A model generated the notes under the pieces. That model saw nothing but the letters and a program-made list of their open reading frames with translations. It made no database searches and had not been told where the DNA came from. From positions 16,591 through 80,590 of the forward strand of contig NZ_JBQHUF010000016.1 of assembly GCF_052065355.1 (NCBI RefSeq): a DNA stretch of 64,000 nucleotides, in the 5' to 3' direction. Numbering within the stretch: the first letter of the stretch is position 1; each line of letters begins with the position of its first letter. This DNA comes from Flavonifractor sp052065355 (lineage in GTDB: Bacteria; Bacillota; Clostridia; Oscillospirales; Oscillospiraceae). Shown here in pieces: positions 1-8,108 of the stretch. Made by a program: the position numbers and the translations under genes.

Positions 1-1069
1 GGTCGATGCCGTTCTGCTCAATGTAGTCCTGGATGGACAGCTTGTAGTAGCGCAGGTCGATCAGGTGGATCTCGGAGTAGTGGGGGGTCAGGAAAGGTAC
101 CAGGGAGTCGGTGTAGGAGTCCCGGATGATGAGCAGCTTGGGCTTGTCAGTGTTGGGAGTCTTGACCACGCCCAGGGACTGGTTGCCGCCCAGGAACATG
201 GAGTACTTGTCCTTCACGCTGAGGAAGGACTCCACGTACAGGGAGCGGGGGATCTCGATGGGGTTGCCCTTATTGTCGTAGGAGTGCTCGGTGACGGTGA
301 TGCCGGTGTCGGGCACGTAGGTGGAGATGGTGTCCGGCTTCACCCACCGTACGCCGGAGGAGGAGAACACGGTGCCGTAGAACTCAGTGGAGCGGATGGT
401 CTCCGTGTAGGTGTCCAGGCTCACCGGAGTAAAGCCCAGAGCCTCCGCCAGACCGGTGTAGCCGTAGTAGGCGCCCAGGCTGGTCCAGTGATGGTCGGTG
501 CGGTAGAAGATGTCCTCGTCCTTGTGCTCCCACAGGGGGGCGTACAGGTCCGCCCAGGTGGCGCCGGGCACCGCGGCCTGGGCCTGGTCCAGGATATCGG
601 TCTGGCTGGCGTTGGGCGCGCCCTCCGGCAGACGGTCGGCCCAGATGCAGGCCTGAGTGGGGATCAGAGAGAAGATTACCGGGATATCCACATTTTCCAC
701 AAAATTATTCACATAGGTTAAATTGTCGGTGACCTTCTGGCTGTCCGGCTGGTCGAAGCGGGTGATGAGGGTGTCCTGATCGCAGAAGTAGACGCCGTTG
801 TTCTCCTGCTTGCCCAGCACCCGCTCGGTGGCGGACTTCAGGCCGATCCAGCTGTCCCGGCCCACAAACTGGTCGGTGGTGTACTCCTCAAAATCCTTCA
901 TGAATTCTCCGCTGAGCAGGGTCTCCACAGAGGGCGTGGGCATCTGCTCCAGGTTGCGGTTCTCCATCTCGGAAAAGGTCCGGTCGGGAGAGACGGCGTT
1001 GGCCACCAGGAAGACCCCGATGAAGGCACAGAACAGGGCGGTGATAAAGATGCAATACTTTTTCGACAT
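1..1069 (-). CDS. DHHW family protein, AlgX/AlgJ-like (3' end outside window)
   Basis: Translating the minus strand from ATG 1069 gives an open frame to the window edge, 356 codons with no stop. An N-terminal hydrophobic anchor (about residues 6-26) is followed by a soluble region carrying TDHHW at residues 191-195, the signature of DHHW proteins. These SGNH-hydrolase relatives are partners of MBOAT acyltransferases in acetylating surface polysaccharides. The RBS GGAGGT lies 6 nt before the ATG. It starts 14 nt after the MBOAT gene and is surely co-transcribed with it. Role inferred: extracellular O-acetyl transfer to an exopolysaccharide or wall polymer. The C-terminal part is cut off, so completeness cannot be judged. 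Confidence 0.88.
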   Translation of the reverse strand, partial: MSKKYCIFITALFCAFIGVFLVANAVSPDRTFSEMENRNLEQMPTPSVETLLSGEFMKDFEEYTTDQFVGRDSWIGLKSATERVLGKQENNGVYFCDQDTLITRFDQPDSQKVTDNLTYVNNFVENVDIPVIFSLIPTQACIWADRLPEGAPNASQTDILDQAQAAVPGATWADLYAPLWEHKDEDIFYRTDHHWTSLGAYYGYTGLAEALGFTPVSLDTYTETIRSTEFYGTVFSSSGVRWVKPDTISTYVPDTGITVTEHSYDNKGNPIEIPRSLYVESFLSVKDKYSMFLGGNQSLGVVKTPNTDKPKLLIIRDSYTDSLVPFLTPHYSEIHLIDLRYYKLSIQDYIEQNGID

Positions 1070-1083
1070 GGTATGACCTCCAA

Positions 1084-2487
1084 TCAGAAACGGAAATAGA
1101 GGAACGGATTGTAGGTGGCGTCCACCAGGTAGGCGGTGGAGAAGAACAGGCCCGCCAGCAGGACCACCGGCAGCACGATCTTGACCGCCTTTTCCGGCAG
1201 CTTGTTCCACACCTTCACTGCCAGCGGCGTGGAAGCCACGGCAGCAATGATAAGCATGGGGAGATAGGAGACAAAATAATACCAGACGTTATCGTTGGTC
1301 AGGCCGCCGCCCGCCATGCCGAACATGGCTTTCAGGTAAGCGCCCAGCTGACCGAAGTCCTCCACGGCAAAGATGGCCCAGCTGACCAGTACCAGGAACA
1401 GGGTGTAGATGTGGCACAGAACGGCGGGCAGCTTCTTCAGAACCTTGGACAGAACGGCCTTTTCCAGGATCAGCAGGGCGGCAAAGTACAGACCCCAGAG
1501 CAGGAAGTTCCAGCTGGCCCCGTGCCAGATGCCGGTGGCCGCCCATACGATCAGCAGGTTGAAGAACAGCCGGGGCTTTGACACCCGGTTGCCTCCCAGG
1601 GGGATATACAGATACTCCCGGAACCAGGTACCCAGGGAGATGTGCCACCGGCGCCAGAACTCGGTGATGGACTTGGAGATATAGGGGTAATTGAAGTTGC
1701 GCATGAACTCGAAGCCCAGCATCCGGCCCAGGCCCACGGCCATGTCGGAGTAGCCCGAGAAGTCAAAATACAGCTGGAAGGAGAAGGCCAGTACGCCCAG
1801 CCAGGCACCTGCCACCGTGAGCTGGTCCGTGGGCAGGGCTTTGTACACGTCCCACAGCATGCCCAGGTTGTTGGCCAGCAGGACCTTTTTGGCCAGGCCC
1901 ACCACAAAGACCTGCACGCCGGAGGCAAACATCTCAGGGGAGTGCTTCCGGTAGTCGATCTGGTCTCCCAGGTCCTTGTACTTGATGATGGGACCGGCAA
2001 TGAGCTGGGGGAACAGGGTGACAAATGTGCCGAAGTTGATGATGTTCCGCTGTACCGCGGCGTCTCCCCGGTACACGTCGATGGTGTAGCTCATGGTCTG
2101 GAAGGTGTAGAAGGAGATGCCGATGGGCAGGCTCAGCCCCAGCTTGGGCATAAAGGTGAGCCCCACGGCCTCCAGAGACCCGGCGATAAAGTCCCAGTAC
2201 TTGAAGAAGAACAGCAGGGCCAGGTTGAAGATCACCGACGAGGCCACCGCCATCCGGGCTCCCCGGTCATTGCCCTTCCGTTTATTGGCCTCCACCAGCA
2301 TGCCGTGGGTGTAGTCAATGGCGATGGAGACAAACATGATAAGGATATAGACCGGCTCTCCCCAGGCGTAGAAGATCAGGTTGGCCACCAGCAGCAGCAG
2401 GTTACGCCATTTCAGCGGTGTAATATAATAGAGGAATAATACAACGGGGAGATAGAGGAACAGAAAATACAGGCTGGAAAAGACCAA
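1084..2487 (-). CDS. MBOAT family O-acyltransferase (AlgI/PatA-like)
   Basis: 467-residue polytopic membrane protein beginning MVFSSLYFLF, the typical AlgI start, here from a TTG codon with an AGAAGGTGAG Shine-Dalgarno 5 nt upstream. The MBOAT signature is clear: FWRRWHISL at 277-285 and WHGASW at 321-326 containing the presumed catalytic His322. The family moves acetyl groups from the cytoplasm to a DHHW/AlgX-type partner outside the membrane; that partner is the next gene. Polysaccharide O-acetylation (or teichoic-acid-like D-alanylation chemistry) is family knowledge; the actual acceptor polymer is unknown because no polymer-synthesis gene is in the window. Confidence 0.93.
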   Translation of the reverse strand: MVFSSLYFLFLYLPVVLFLYYITPLKWRNLLLLVANLIFYAWGEPVYILIMFVSIAIDYTHGMLVEANKRKGNDRGARMAVASSVIFNLALLFFFKYWDFIAGSLEAVGLTFMPKLGLSLPIGISFYTFQTMSYTIDVYRGDAAVQRNIINFGTFVTLFPQLIAGPIIKYKDLGDQIDYRKHSPEMFASGVQVFVVGLAKKVLLANNLGMLWDVYKALPTDQLTVAGAWLGVLAFSFQLYFDFSGYSDMAVGLGRMLGFEFMRNFNYPYISKSITEFWRRWHISLGTWFREYLYIPLGGNRVSKPRLFFNLLIVWAATGIWHGASWNFLLWGLYFAALLILEKAVLSKVLKKLPAVLCHIYTLFLVLVSWAIFAVEDFGQLGAYLKAMFGMAGGGLTNDNVWYYFVSYLPMLIIAAVASTPLAVKVWNKLPEKAVKIVLPVVLLAGLFFSTAYLVDATYNPFLYFRF

Positions 2488-2516
2488 CGTCTCACCTTCT
2501 CTTTCGCAGACTTCCA

Positions 2517-2549
2517 GAAAAAGGCCCGGCAGGAGCGGCCCTGCCGGGC
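2517..2549 (-). terminator. intrinsic terminator after the DUF4358 lipoprotein gene
   Basis: Ten-base-pair GC stem (arms 2524-2533 and 2540-2549, GCCCGGCAGG and its complement) with a 6-nt loop, followed on the minus strand by CTTTTTC. It sits in the 97-nt gap between the lipoprotein and MBOAT genes. A TATACA-N17-TATAAT element overlaps the end of the lipoprotein gene just upstream, so it may instead attenuate transcription into algI. Confidence 0.75.
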
Positions 2550-2584
2550 GCGTTGCGCGTATCTTTTATTATACCGCAGATCGG

Positions 2585-3310
2585 TTACTTTGTATAGCTG
2601 TTAAAGATGCTGACTGCCTGATCGGCCTGCTCGCCGATGGCGAACAGGATGTAGTTGCCATTGGTCACCAGCTTGTAGTTCTTCACCAGCTCGTACTGCT
2701 CGGGCAGATACTGGGACCACTGGGTGTCCAGGTCGGCCTGACGCTTCTCCACGCCGGCCTTCACGGTGTCCATCTTGCCGTCCTTCACCTCAGCCACAAA
2801 GAACTCGGTGGCGTGGACGCCCATCAGGGGCATAAAGCACTTGTAGCTCACCAGGTCGGAGGCGTTGATGCCGTAGAGGCTGCTGAGCAGGGAGTCGTCC
2901 AGCTCGGTCATGCTGGGCAGCTCCAGCTTGGAGATGTCGTTCCACACGGAGCCCACCACGTCGGTCTGGGGCTTGCTCTCGGGGGTGGGAGTGGGAGCGG
3001 GAGTGGCGGAGGGCTTGGAGCTCTCAGCGGGCTTCTGAGTGGGCTTGGTGGTAGGCTTGGCAGTGGGAGCGGTGGAGGGCTTGGAGGAGGGAGTGCTCTC
3101 AGGCTCCTGGCTCTCCTCTACGGGGGCGGAGGACTCGGGCACGGGAGTGGTCTCCTCCACGGGAGCGGAGGACTCGGGCACGGGGGTAGTCTCCTCCACG
3201 GCGGGCGGGGTGGTCTCGGCGTCGGGGGTGTCATTGCCGCCGCCGCAGGCGGTGAGCAGGCTCAGGGTGAGCGTTCCGGCCAGGGCCAGAGCGAGAAAAC
3301 GACGATTCAT
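2585..3310 (-). CDS. DUF4358 domain lipoprotein
   Basis: 241-residue predicted lipoprotein: signal peptide MNRRFLALALAGTLTLSLLT followed by a lipobox ending in LLTAC (lipidated Cys22). Residues about 25-115 are a Pro/Thr/Ser/Glu linker with a perfect internal duplication of ETTPVPESSAPVE. The C-terminal 120 residues match the DUF4358 family of clostridial lipoproteins, often found beside MBOAT/DHHW genes, as here. The linker would hold the domain away from the membrane across the wall. Function unknown; association with polymer acetylation is an inference from repeated gene neighbourhood. ATG chosen because AAAAGGAG lies 10 nt upstream. Confidence 0.8.
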   Translation of the reverse strand: MNRRFLALALAGTLTLSLLTACGGGNDTPDAETTPPAVEETTPVPESSAPVEETTPVPESSAPVEESQEPESTPSSKPSTAPTAKPTTKPTQKPAESSKPSATPAPTPTPESKPQTDVVGSVWNDISKLELPSMTELDDSLLSSLYGINASDLVSYKCFMPLMGVHATEFFVAEVKDGKMDTVKAGVEKRQADLDTQWSQYLPEQYELVKNYKLVTNGNYILFAIGEQADQAVSIFNSYTK

Positions 3311-3392
3311 AAGAAAGGTACTCCTTTTTCCTTGTTTTTTGATTTGCGTATTCTTGGACGGCAGGGTGCCGGAAAAAGTTCCATATAATTTA

Positions 3393-3426
3393 TAAAAAAA
3401 CGGCCTGTCCTTTTTCGGACAGGCCG
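3393..3426 (-). terminator. terminator of the two-component operon
   Basis: Stem CGGCCTGTCC (3401-3410) pairs with 3417-3426, giving ten GC-rich pairs, and is followed on the minus strand by a run of seven T. It lies 10 nt past the stop of the histidine kinase gene. Confidence 0.9.
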
Positions 3427-3436
3427 CAGGGATTTT

Positions 3437-4906
3437 TCACGATGCTTCGCCGTCTTTCATGGCGGCCAGCGGCAGTACCAGTGTGATGCGAGTGCCCACG
3501 CCGGGCCAGGAGGTGACCTCGAACCAGCCGCCGTGCCGGTCGGCGATCCACTTGGCGATGGACAGGCCCAGGCCGGTGCCGCCGGTCTGCCGGGCCCGGC
3601 TCTCGTCGGTGCGGTAGAAGCGGTCAAAAATGTGGGGCAGGCTGTCGCTGTCGATGCCCTGGCCCTCGTCCTCCACCGATAGGCGGGCCAGGCCGTCCGC
3701 CCCCTCCGCCCGGATGGTGATGTGCCCTCCCTGAGGGGTGTACTTGATGGCGTTGTCCACCAGCACTCGCAGTGCCTGCTTGATAAGCCCCAGGTCGGCC
3801 CACACCGGCACCGGCAGAGCCCACTGGGCGGAAAAGACATGGCTCTGGTCAATCATCTGGGTCTCCCGCAATACCTCTCCCGCCACCTCGGTAAGGTCAA
3901 AGGGCTCAAAGCTCACCTTCATGGAGTCGTTGTCCCCCCGGGCCAGGAACAGCAGCTGCTCTACCAGCTCCTTCATGGAGTCGGCCTCCTGGCGGATGGC
4001 GTCGATGGCCTCCTGCCGGGTGGCCGGGTCGTCCTTGCCCCACCGGTCCAGCAGGTTGGCGTAGCCCTGGATGACGGCGATGGGGGTGCGCAGCTCATGG
4101 CTGGCGTCGGAGACGAAGCGCATCTGGGAGCGGTAGGCGGCGTTGATCCGGTCCAGCATGGAGTTGATGGCCTGAGCCAGGGTCCGCAGCTCCTTCTGGG
4201 TGCTGGTGACCGAGATTCGCCGGTCCAGGTGGGTGGCGTTGATCTCGTCCAGCTTGCCCGCCAGGGCCTGAAGCTCCTCCGGGGACATGCCCTGAGCCGC
4301 TTGGTTCAGCCGGGCGGCGGCGGCGGCCAGCTCCTGAATGGGCCGCAGGGTGCGGCGGATGGTGCCTGCGTTTTTCAGCAGGTTGGATAGCAGGCTCAGC
4401 AGCTGGCAGATCACCAGCACCCGGGCGGCAAAGACGAAAATAGCCGCCGGCCGGGACAGGTCCAGGCGGATGGTGCACAGCTCCCCCTGACAGCGGGTTA
4501 CCAGGGTATAGCTGGTGTCGCCGCCGGTGGAGAAGGTGAGGATGGGCAGCAGATCTACCGTGCCCGGGTCAAAGTACCGGTCCTTCCCCTCCAGTTCCGC
4601 CGGACTGGGGAGCCAGTCGGGCAGGCGAATGCCCTCCGGCGTGTCTCTGCCGGCGGACACGGTGTAGCTGCCGGCGGCCATCCACTCTGTGGCCTCAGCC
4701 GAAGGTACCCCCCGTTCCTCCGCCAGGGCGGCCAGCCGGGCGGCCTGACCCTCCGACCAGGCCACCAGTCCGCCGCAGAACAGCACCACCAGCAGCAGGT
4801 CCAGCATCAGATAGATACTGAGCAGCCGGAAAAACAGCTTGATATTGAGCCGGGCCACGATGGAGGACTGGAATCGCCCCTCGCTCCGGCGGGACTTACG
4901 GGCCAT
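3437..4906 (-). CDS. sensor histidine kinase with HAMP domain
   Basis: 489 residues. A basic N-terminus precedes TM1 (about 28-50), an extracytoplasmic sensor region (51-155), TM2 (about 155-178) and a HAMP-like segment (180-255). The HisKA domain has SDASHELRTP with phospho-acceptor His270, and the HATPase domain shows N, G1 (DEGQGI) and G2 (GGTGLGLSI) boxes. It is the last gene of an operon with a DUF4342 gene, an OmpR-type regulator and a flavodoxin gene, and starts 9 nt after the flavodoxin. It should phosphorylate that regulator. The sensor region resembles no ligand-binding fold I can name, so the signal is unknown. Confidence 0.93.
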   Translation of the reverse strand: MARKSRRSEGRFQSSIVARLNIKLFFRLLSIYLMLDLLLVVLFCGGLVAWSEGQAARLAALAEERGVPSAEATEWMAAGSYTVSAGRDTPEGIRLPDWLPSPAELEGKDRYFDPGTVDLLPILTFSTGGDTSYTLVTRCQGELCTIRLDLSRPAAIFVFAARVLVICQLLSLLSNLLKNAGTIRRTLRPIQELAAAAARLNQAAQGMSPEELQALAGKLDEINATHLDRRISVTSTQKELRTLAQAINSMLDRINAAYRSQMRFVSDASHELRTPIAVIQGYANLLDRWGKDDPATRQEAIDAIRQEADSMKELVEQLLFLARGDNDSMKVSFEPFDLTEVAGEVLRETQMIDQSHVFSAQWALPVPVWADLGLIKQALRVLVDNAIKYTPQGGHITIRAEGADGLARLSVEDEGQGIDSDSLPHIFDRFYRTDESRARQTGGTGLGLSIAKWIADRHGGWFEVTSWPGVGTRITLVLPLAAMKDGEAS

Positions 4907-4915
4907 GGCAGCCTC

Positions 4916-5401
4916 CTACTCTTTTGGCTCCAGCCAGTCCAGCACAGGGTCCAGCTGCTCCTGGCTCACCCAGTCCGCTCCGTGGCGGACAGCGTCCAGG
5001 GCCGCCCGGGACTGGGGATCGGACTTGCCGGCAAGCACCTTCTCCATGGCGGCCATCATCAGTTTGTTCATTCCCCGCACCCGGGCGGGGGCGTAGCCGC
5101 CCTTGAGGTAAAACAGAGGCACGGCCTCCAGCCGGTTATCCCTGCGCAGCTTCTCCAACTCCACAGCGGGGGCCATACCCACAGCGCATACCCCGGCCAC
5201 GGCCAGCTGGGCCCGGGCCTTTTTCAGGCCAGTGATCCTGCCGGCCCGCAGCCAGCCCAAATAGAGCACCGGCGTGTTCCGGGGCAGTTGGTCGGTGTCC
5301 TCCAGCCGGAAGACCGGCAGTCCGGTCTGATGGTGGAGCAGGGTAGCGTACTGGGCGGTGAAGCCGGTGGCGCTGGTGTAGACGATGGCAGACACGTTCA
5401 T
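4916..5401 (-). CDS. flavodoxin-domain protein
   Basis: 161 residues from ATG 5401, which overlaps the stop of the response regulator gene by 4 nt (ATGA), so the two are translationally coupled. The N-terminus VYTSATGFTAQYA carries the flavodoxin phosphate-loop pattern T/S-x-T-G-x-T that binds FMN phosphate. The rest, including KKARAQLAVAGVCAVG, fits a flavodoxin-like alpha/beta fold related to menaquinone-dependent protoporphyrinogen oxidase (HemG-like) flavodoxins. Its place between regulator and kinase suggests redox input or output for the signalling pathway; that is inference. A longer reading starting at 5545 would overlap the regulator out of phase and is not supported. Confidence 0.8.
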   Translation of the reverse strand: MNVSAIVYTSATGFTAQYATLLHHQTGLPVFRLEDTDQLPRNTPVLYLGWLRAGRITGLKKARAQLAVAGVCAVGMAPAVELEKLRRDNRLEAVPLFYLKGGYAPARVRGMNKLMMAAMEKVLAGKSDPQSRAALDAVRHGADWVSQEQLDPVLDWLEPKE

Positions 5402-6093
5402 GGATGCTCCTCCTCCCGGATGGTATAGCCCACACCACGGACGGTGTGGATCAGTTTCACGCCGAACTGTTCGTCCAGCTTGGAGCGGAGGAAGCGGATG
5501 TACACATCCACCGCGTTGGTCTCCCCAGCGAAATCGAAGCCCCACACCTGATCCAGCAGGGCCTCCCGGGAGAGCACTTTCTCTTTATGTTCCAGCAGAC
5601 AGCGCAGCAGGTCGAATTCCCGCCGGGTGAGCGCCACCTGCTGGCCCTTCACCGCCACCTCGTGGCGCTCGGTGTCCATGGTCAGAGGCCCGGCGGTGAG
5701 CAGGGGAGCGTCGTCCGCCTCCGAGCGGGCGGGCCGTTTGCGCAGGGCCGCCCGGATGCGGGCCAGCAGCTCCTCAATAGCAAAGGGTTTGGTGACGTAG
5801 TCGTCGGCGCCCATGTCCAGGCCGGTTACCTTATCCACCACCGTGTCACGGGCAGTGAGCATGATGACGGGGACCTGACTTTCCCGCCGCAGCCGCCGCA
5901 GCACTTCCATCCCCGACAGGGCGGGGAGCATGATGTCCAGCAGCACCAGATCGAAGCCGCCCCCGAGAGCCAGCTCCAGCCCTTTTCGCCCGTCAAAGGC
6001 CTTTTCTACTTGATAACCCTCATACTGGAGCTCCAGCTCCACCATCCGGGCCAGCTTTTCTTCGTCCTCCACCAGCAGGATCCGCTCCCCCAT
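5398..6093 (-). CDS. OmpR/PhoB-family response regulator
   Basis: 231 residues from ATG 6093. Receiver domain 1-120 with acidic pair ED at 9-10, phospho-acceptor Asp53 (LLDIMLP) and Lys102 (TKPF); winged-helix DNA-binding domain about 135-228 (ends VRGVGYTIREEE). Start 6093 has GAGGTG 7 nt upstream; an alternative ATG at 6108, overlapping the stop of the DUF4342 gene, would add MRCCT and has a poorer RBS. Cognate kinase is the gene two places downstream. Targets are unknown; autoregulation of this operon is typical. Confidence 0.94.
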   Translation of the reverse strand: MGERILLVEDEEKLARMVELELQYEGYQVEKAFDGRKGLELALGGGFDLVLLDIMLPALSGMEVLRRLRRESQVPVIMLTARDTVVDKVTGLDMGADDYVTKPFAIEELLARIRAALRKRPARSEADDAPLLTAGPLTMDTERHEVAVKGQQVALTRREFDLLRCLLEHKEKVLSREALLDQVWGFDFAGETNAVDVYIRFLRSKLDEQFGVKLIHTVRGVGYTIREEEHP

Positions 6094-6104
6094 GGTGCAG
6101 CACC

Positions 6105-6707
6105 TCATTTCTTACCGTGGTGATTTTCGTGAAAATACTCCCGGGCCTGCTCCTTCATCCGGTCCACCGTGTCACCCACAGTGGAGGCAGCCTGGTTGAC
6201 GGTGGCTCCAGCGGGGCTCCGGTCAAAGTCCGGCCCGGCCAGACGGTAGCGGCAGCCCAGCAGCAGGCCGATGATCAGCAGGGGTACGGTGATGCCGAAG
6301 GCCACCAGGATCAGCAGCACAGCGATGAGCAGCGGGATGCTGGTCATCAGCTCCCCCCGGCGCCACACCTCCAGACTGTTGTCCAGGCTCCGGCGCAGCA
6401 GATCCTGAAAGAAGCGCTTGACCCGACTGCCGTCGGTGATCAGGGCAATGCCCAGGAAGCGGGCGTCCTCTTCCTCGGGGCCGACCTGAGCCTCCGAGGC
6501 CCCGGCGTCAGTTCCGCCATTGCTGCCCGGCCGGGTGGAGTAGTGGGCGCTCTTGCCTGCGCCGGAATGGATCTTGCCCCGCTGTTCCAGCAAAATGAGG
6601 GCGTCCAGCAGACTGCCCCCCGCCTCCTCCAGAACGGCCTTGGCCTCCTCATAGGAGATATTCGCTTTTTCACGCAGGCGTTCCACCTGCTCCAATGTGA
6701 TATCCAT
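6105..6707 (-). CDS. DUF4342 domain membrane protein
   Basis: 200 residues. Residues 1-45 (ITLEQVERLREKANISYEEAKAVLEEAGG) form a UBA-like three-helix module of DUF4342. A Gly/Ser linker follows, then a predicted hydrophobic hairpin at about 122-155 (LLIAVLLILVAFGITVPLLIIGLL), and a basic His-rich tail ending HENHHGKK. DUF4342 proteins often accompany two-component systems and stress genes in clostridia; their function is not established. It is the first gene of a four-gene operon, its stop within 15 nt of the regulator start. It could be a membrane-bound accessory of the sensor system, which is inference. Confidence 0.78.
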   Translation of the reverse strand: MDITLEQVERLREKANISYEEAKAVLEEAGGSLLDALILLEQRGKIHSGAGKSAHYSTRPGSNGGTDAGASEAQVGPEEEDARFLGIALITDGSRVKRFFQDLLRRSLDNSLEVWRRGELMTSIPLLIAVLLILVAFGITVPLLIIGLLLGCRYRLAGPDFDRSPAGATVNQAASTVGDTVDRMKEQAREYFHENHHGKK

Positions 6708-6849
6708 AACGATACGCCCCTTCTATGGTATGGTACCAGTATACCGTCCACCGTTGAAGATGGCATTTAGGAACTGTTAAAATCCCATTAAATTGCCTGA
6801 GCGGCTTTTTTTATTATACTATGGGTAAAAATAGGACGCAAGAGCACGC

Positions 6850-6878
6850 TTTACCCGCGGTCCGATCCATGATATAAT
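6850..6878 (+). promoter_or_regulatory. sigma-A promoter of the deacetylase-like gene
   Basis: TTTACC at 6850-6855, 17-nt spacer, perfect TATAAT at 6873-6878; predicted start about 25 nt before the ATG with RBS GGAAAGGAG. Confidence 0.7.
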
Positions 6879-6907
6879 CAAGCATCCCGAGGAAAGGAGA
6901 CGGTCGG

Positions 6908-8095
6908 ATGAAGCGGTGGAAACGAGTGCTGGCCTGCCTGTGCGCGGCAGTACTGGCGGTGACCCTGCTGGCGGGCACCCAGGCCCTGGCGGACAGTACG
7001 GAGATCTACATCATGGCGGAAAACGACCAGATCCTGGACCTGCCGCTGGAGGCCATGCCGGTGTGGATCGGTGGCGCCATGTATGTGCCCTACCATGCCT
7101 TTGACTGGACCTATACCGGTGTGAACCTGGGGGTATCCTACGGCCAGGACCGGAACGGAACAGAGTATAAATTTACCCTGTACAGCCTCAGCGGCACCCT
7201 GGTTTTTGACATCAACGCCGGCACCTGCGTGGAGCAGTCCTCCGGGGAGGATATGGGCATGAAGGCCGTGCTGCGCAACGGGCGTGTCTTTGTGCCTCTT
7301 GCAGGGGTATGCCGCTATTTTGGACTGAATTACAGTTATACCCCCACCAACTATGGCACCCTGGTCCGCATTACCAATGGCCAGGAGTGGTTGAGTACCT
7401 CTCAATTCGTGGAATCTGCGGTGAACCAGATGCGGGTGCGCTATAATGAGTATCTGAAGGCTATGAACGGCACCTCCAGCCCCAAGCCGACCAGTTCCTC
7501 CGGCGGAGGTTCCACCTCCACGCCGGCGGCCACCCCCAGCCCCGGCGAGACCGACCAGCGGCAGCTGACGGTGGCCCTGGCCTTCCAGTGCACCGGCACC
7601 GGAGCGGAAGAGCTGCTGGATGCTCTGGACGCGGCCGGGGTGAAGGCCCTGCTCTTCTTCCGGCCAGAGGTGCTGGAGGAGAATGAGGCGGCGATCCGCC
7701 GGGCGGTGGGCTCAGGCCATACGGTGGGGCTCAGCGTGCCCGCGGGCACCGCAGAGGAGGCCCTGCCGGCTCTGGAAAAGGGCGGCCGGTGGCTGGAGGA
7801 CAACCTCTGCCTGCGTACCCATATGGCCTTGCTGGAGAAGCCGGGGAGCGGCGCCCTTCAGGCGGTGGAAAACGAGGGCTGGGTCTGCTGGTCCGGGGAC
7901 CTGGATGCCCGGGATGACGGCCGCAGTCAGAGTACGCAGCGGTCCGCCCTGCTCAGCGAGCTGGAGGACCGGCGGGGTACTGTCCTGGTTCTGATGGACG
8001 ACAGCGCCAACTGCACAGGCATGCTCCAGCAGGCCCTGACCCGGATGAAGGGAGAGGGCTATCGCTTCCGCCTGCTGGTGGAGACAGATTTTTAA
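6908..8095 (+). CDS. secreted two-domain protein: copper-amine-oxidase-N-like stalk plus inactive polysaccharide-deacetylase-like domain
   Basis: 395 residues. A signal peptide (MKRWKRVLACLCAAVLAVTL, cleavage near LADS) is followed by residues 30-165 resembling the Cu amine oxidase N-terminal-like stalk domain common in clostridial wall proteins. A Ser/Gly/Thr/Pro linker spans 188-217. Residues 220-395 follow the NodB deacetylase pattern (LLDALDAAGVKALLFF, then SGHTVGLSVPAG). The catalytic DD of TFDDG is replaced by QC (AFQCTG) and the H-x-x-x-H zinc motif is absent. It is therefore probably not an active deacetylase and may bind glycan. It is followed 13 nt later by a class V aminotransferase-like gene. 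Fold assignment of the second domain is by eye. Confidence 0.68.
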   Translation: MKRWKRVLACLCAAVLAVTLLAGTQALADSTEIYIMAENDQILDLPLEAMPVWIGGAMYVPYHAFDWTYTGVNLGVSYGQDRNGTEYKFTLYSLSGTLVFDINAGTCVEQSSGEDMGMKAVLRNGRVFVPLAGVCRYFGLNYSYTPTNYGTLVRITNGQEWLSTSQFVESAVNQMRVRYNEYLKAMNGTSSPKPTSSSGGGSTSTPAATPSPGETDQRQLTVALAFQCTGTGAEELLDALDAAGVKALLFFRPEVLEENEAAIRRAVGSGHTVGLSVPAGTAEEALPALEKGGRWLEDNLCLRTHMALLEKPGSGALQAVENEGWVCWSGDLDARDDGRSQSTQRSALLSELEDRRGTVLVLMDDSANCTGMLQQALTRMKGEGYRFRLLVETDF

Positions 8096-8108
8096 AAGGG
8101 AGGGCGCC

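Noticed and set aside
898..1083. Short frame overlapping the start of the DHHW gene
   Set aside because: The frame containing TDHHW and a signal anchor with a good RBS explains this region.
2117..2314. Small plus-strand frames over the MBOAT gene
   Set aside because: No RBS; antisense to a clear membrane protein.
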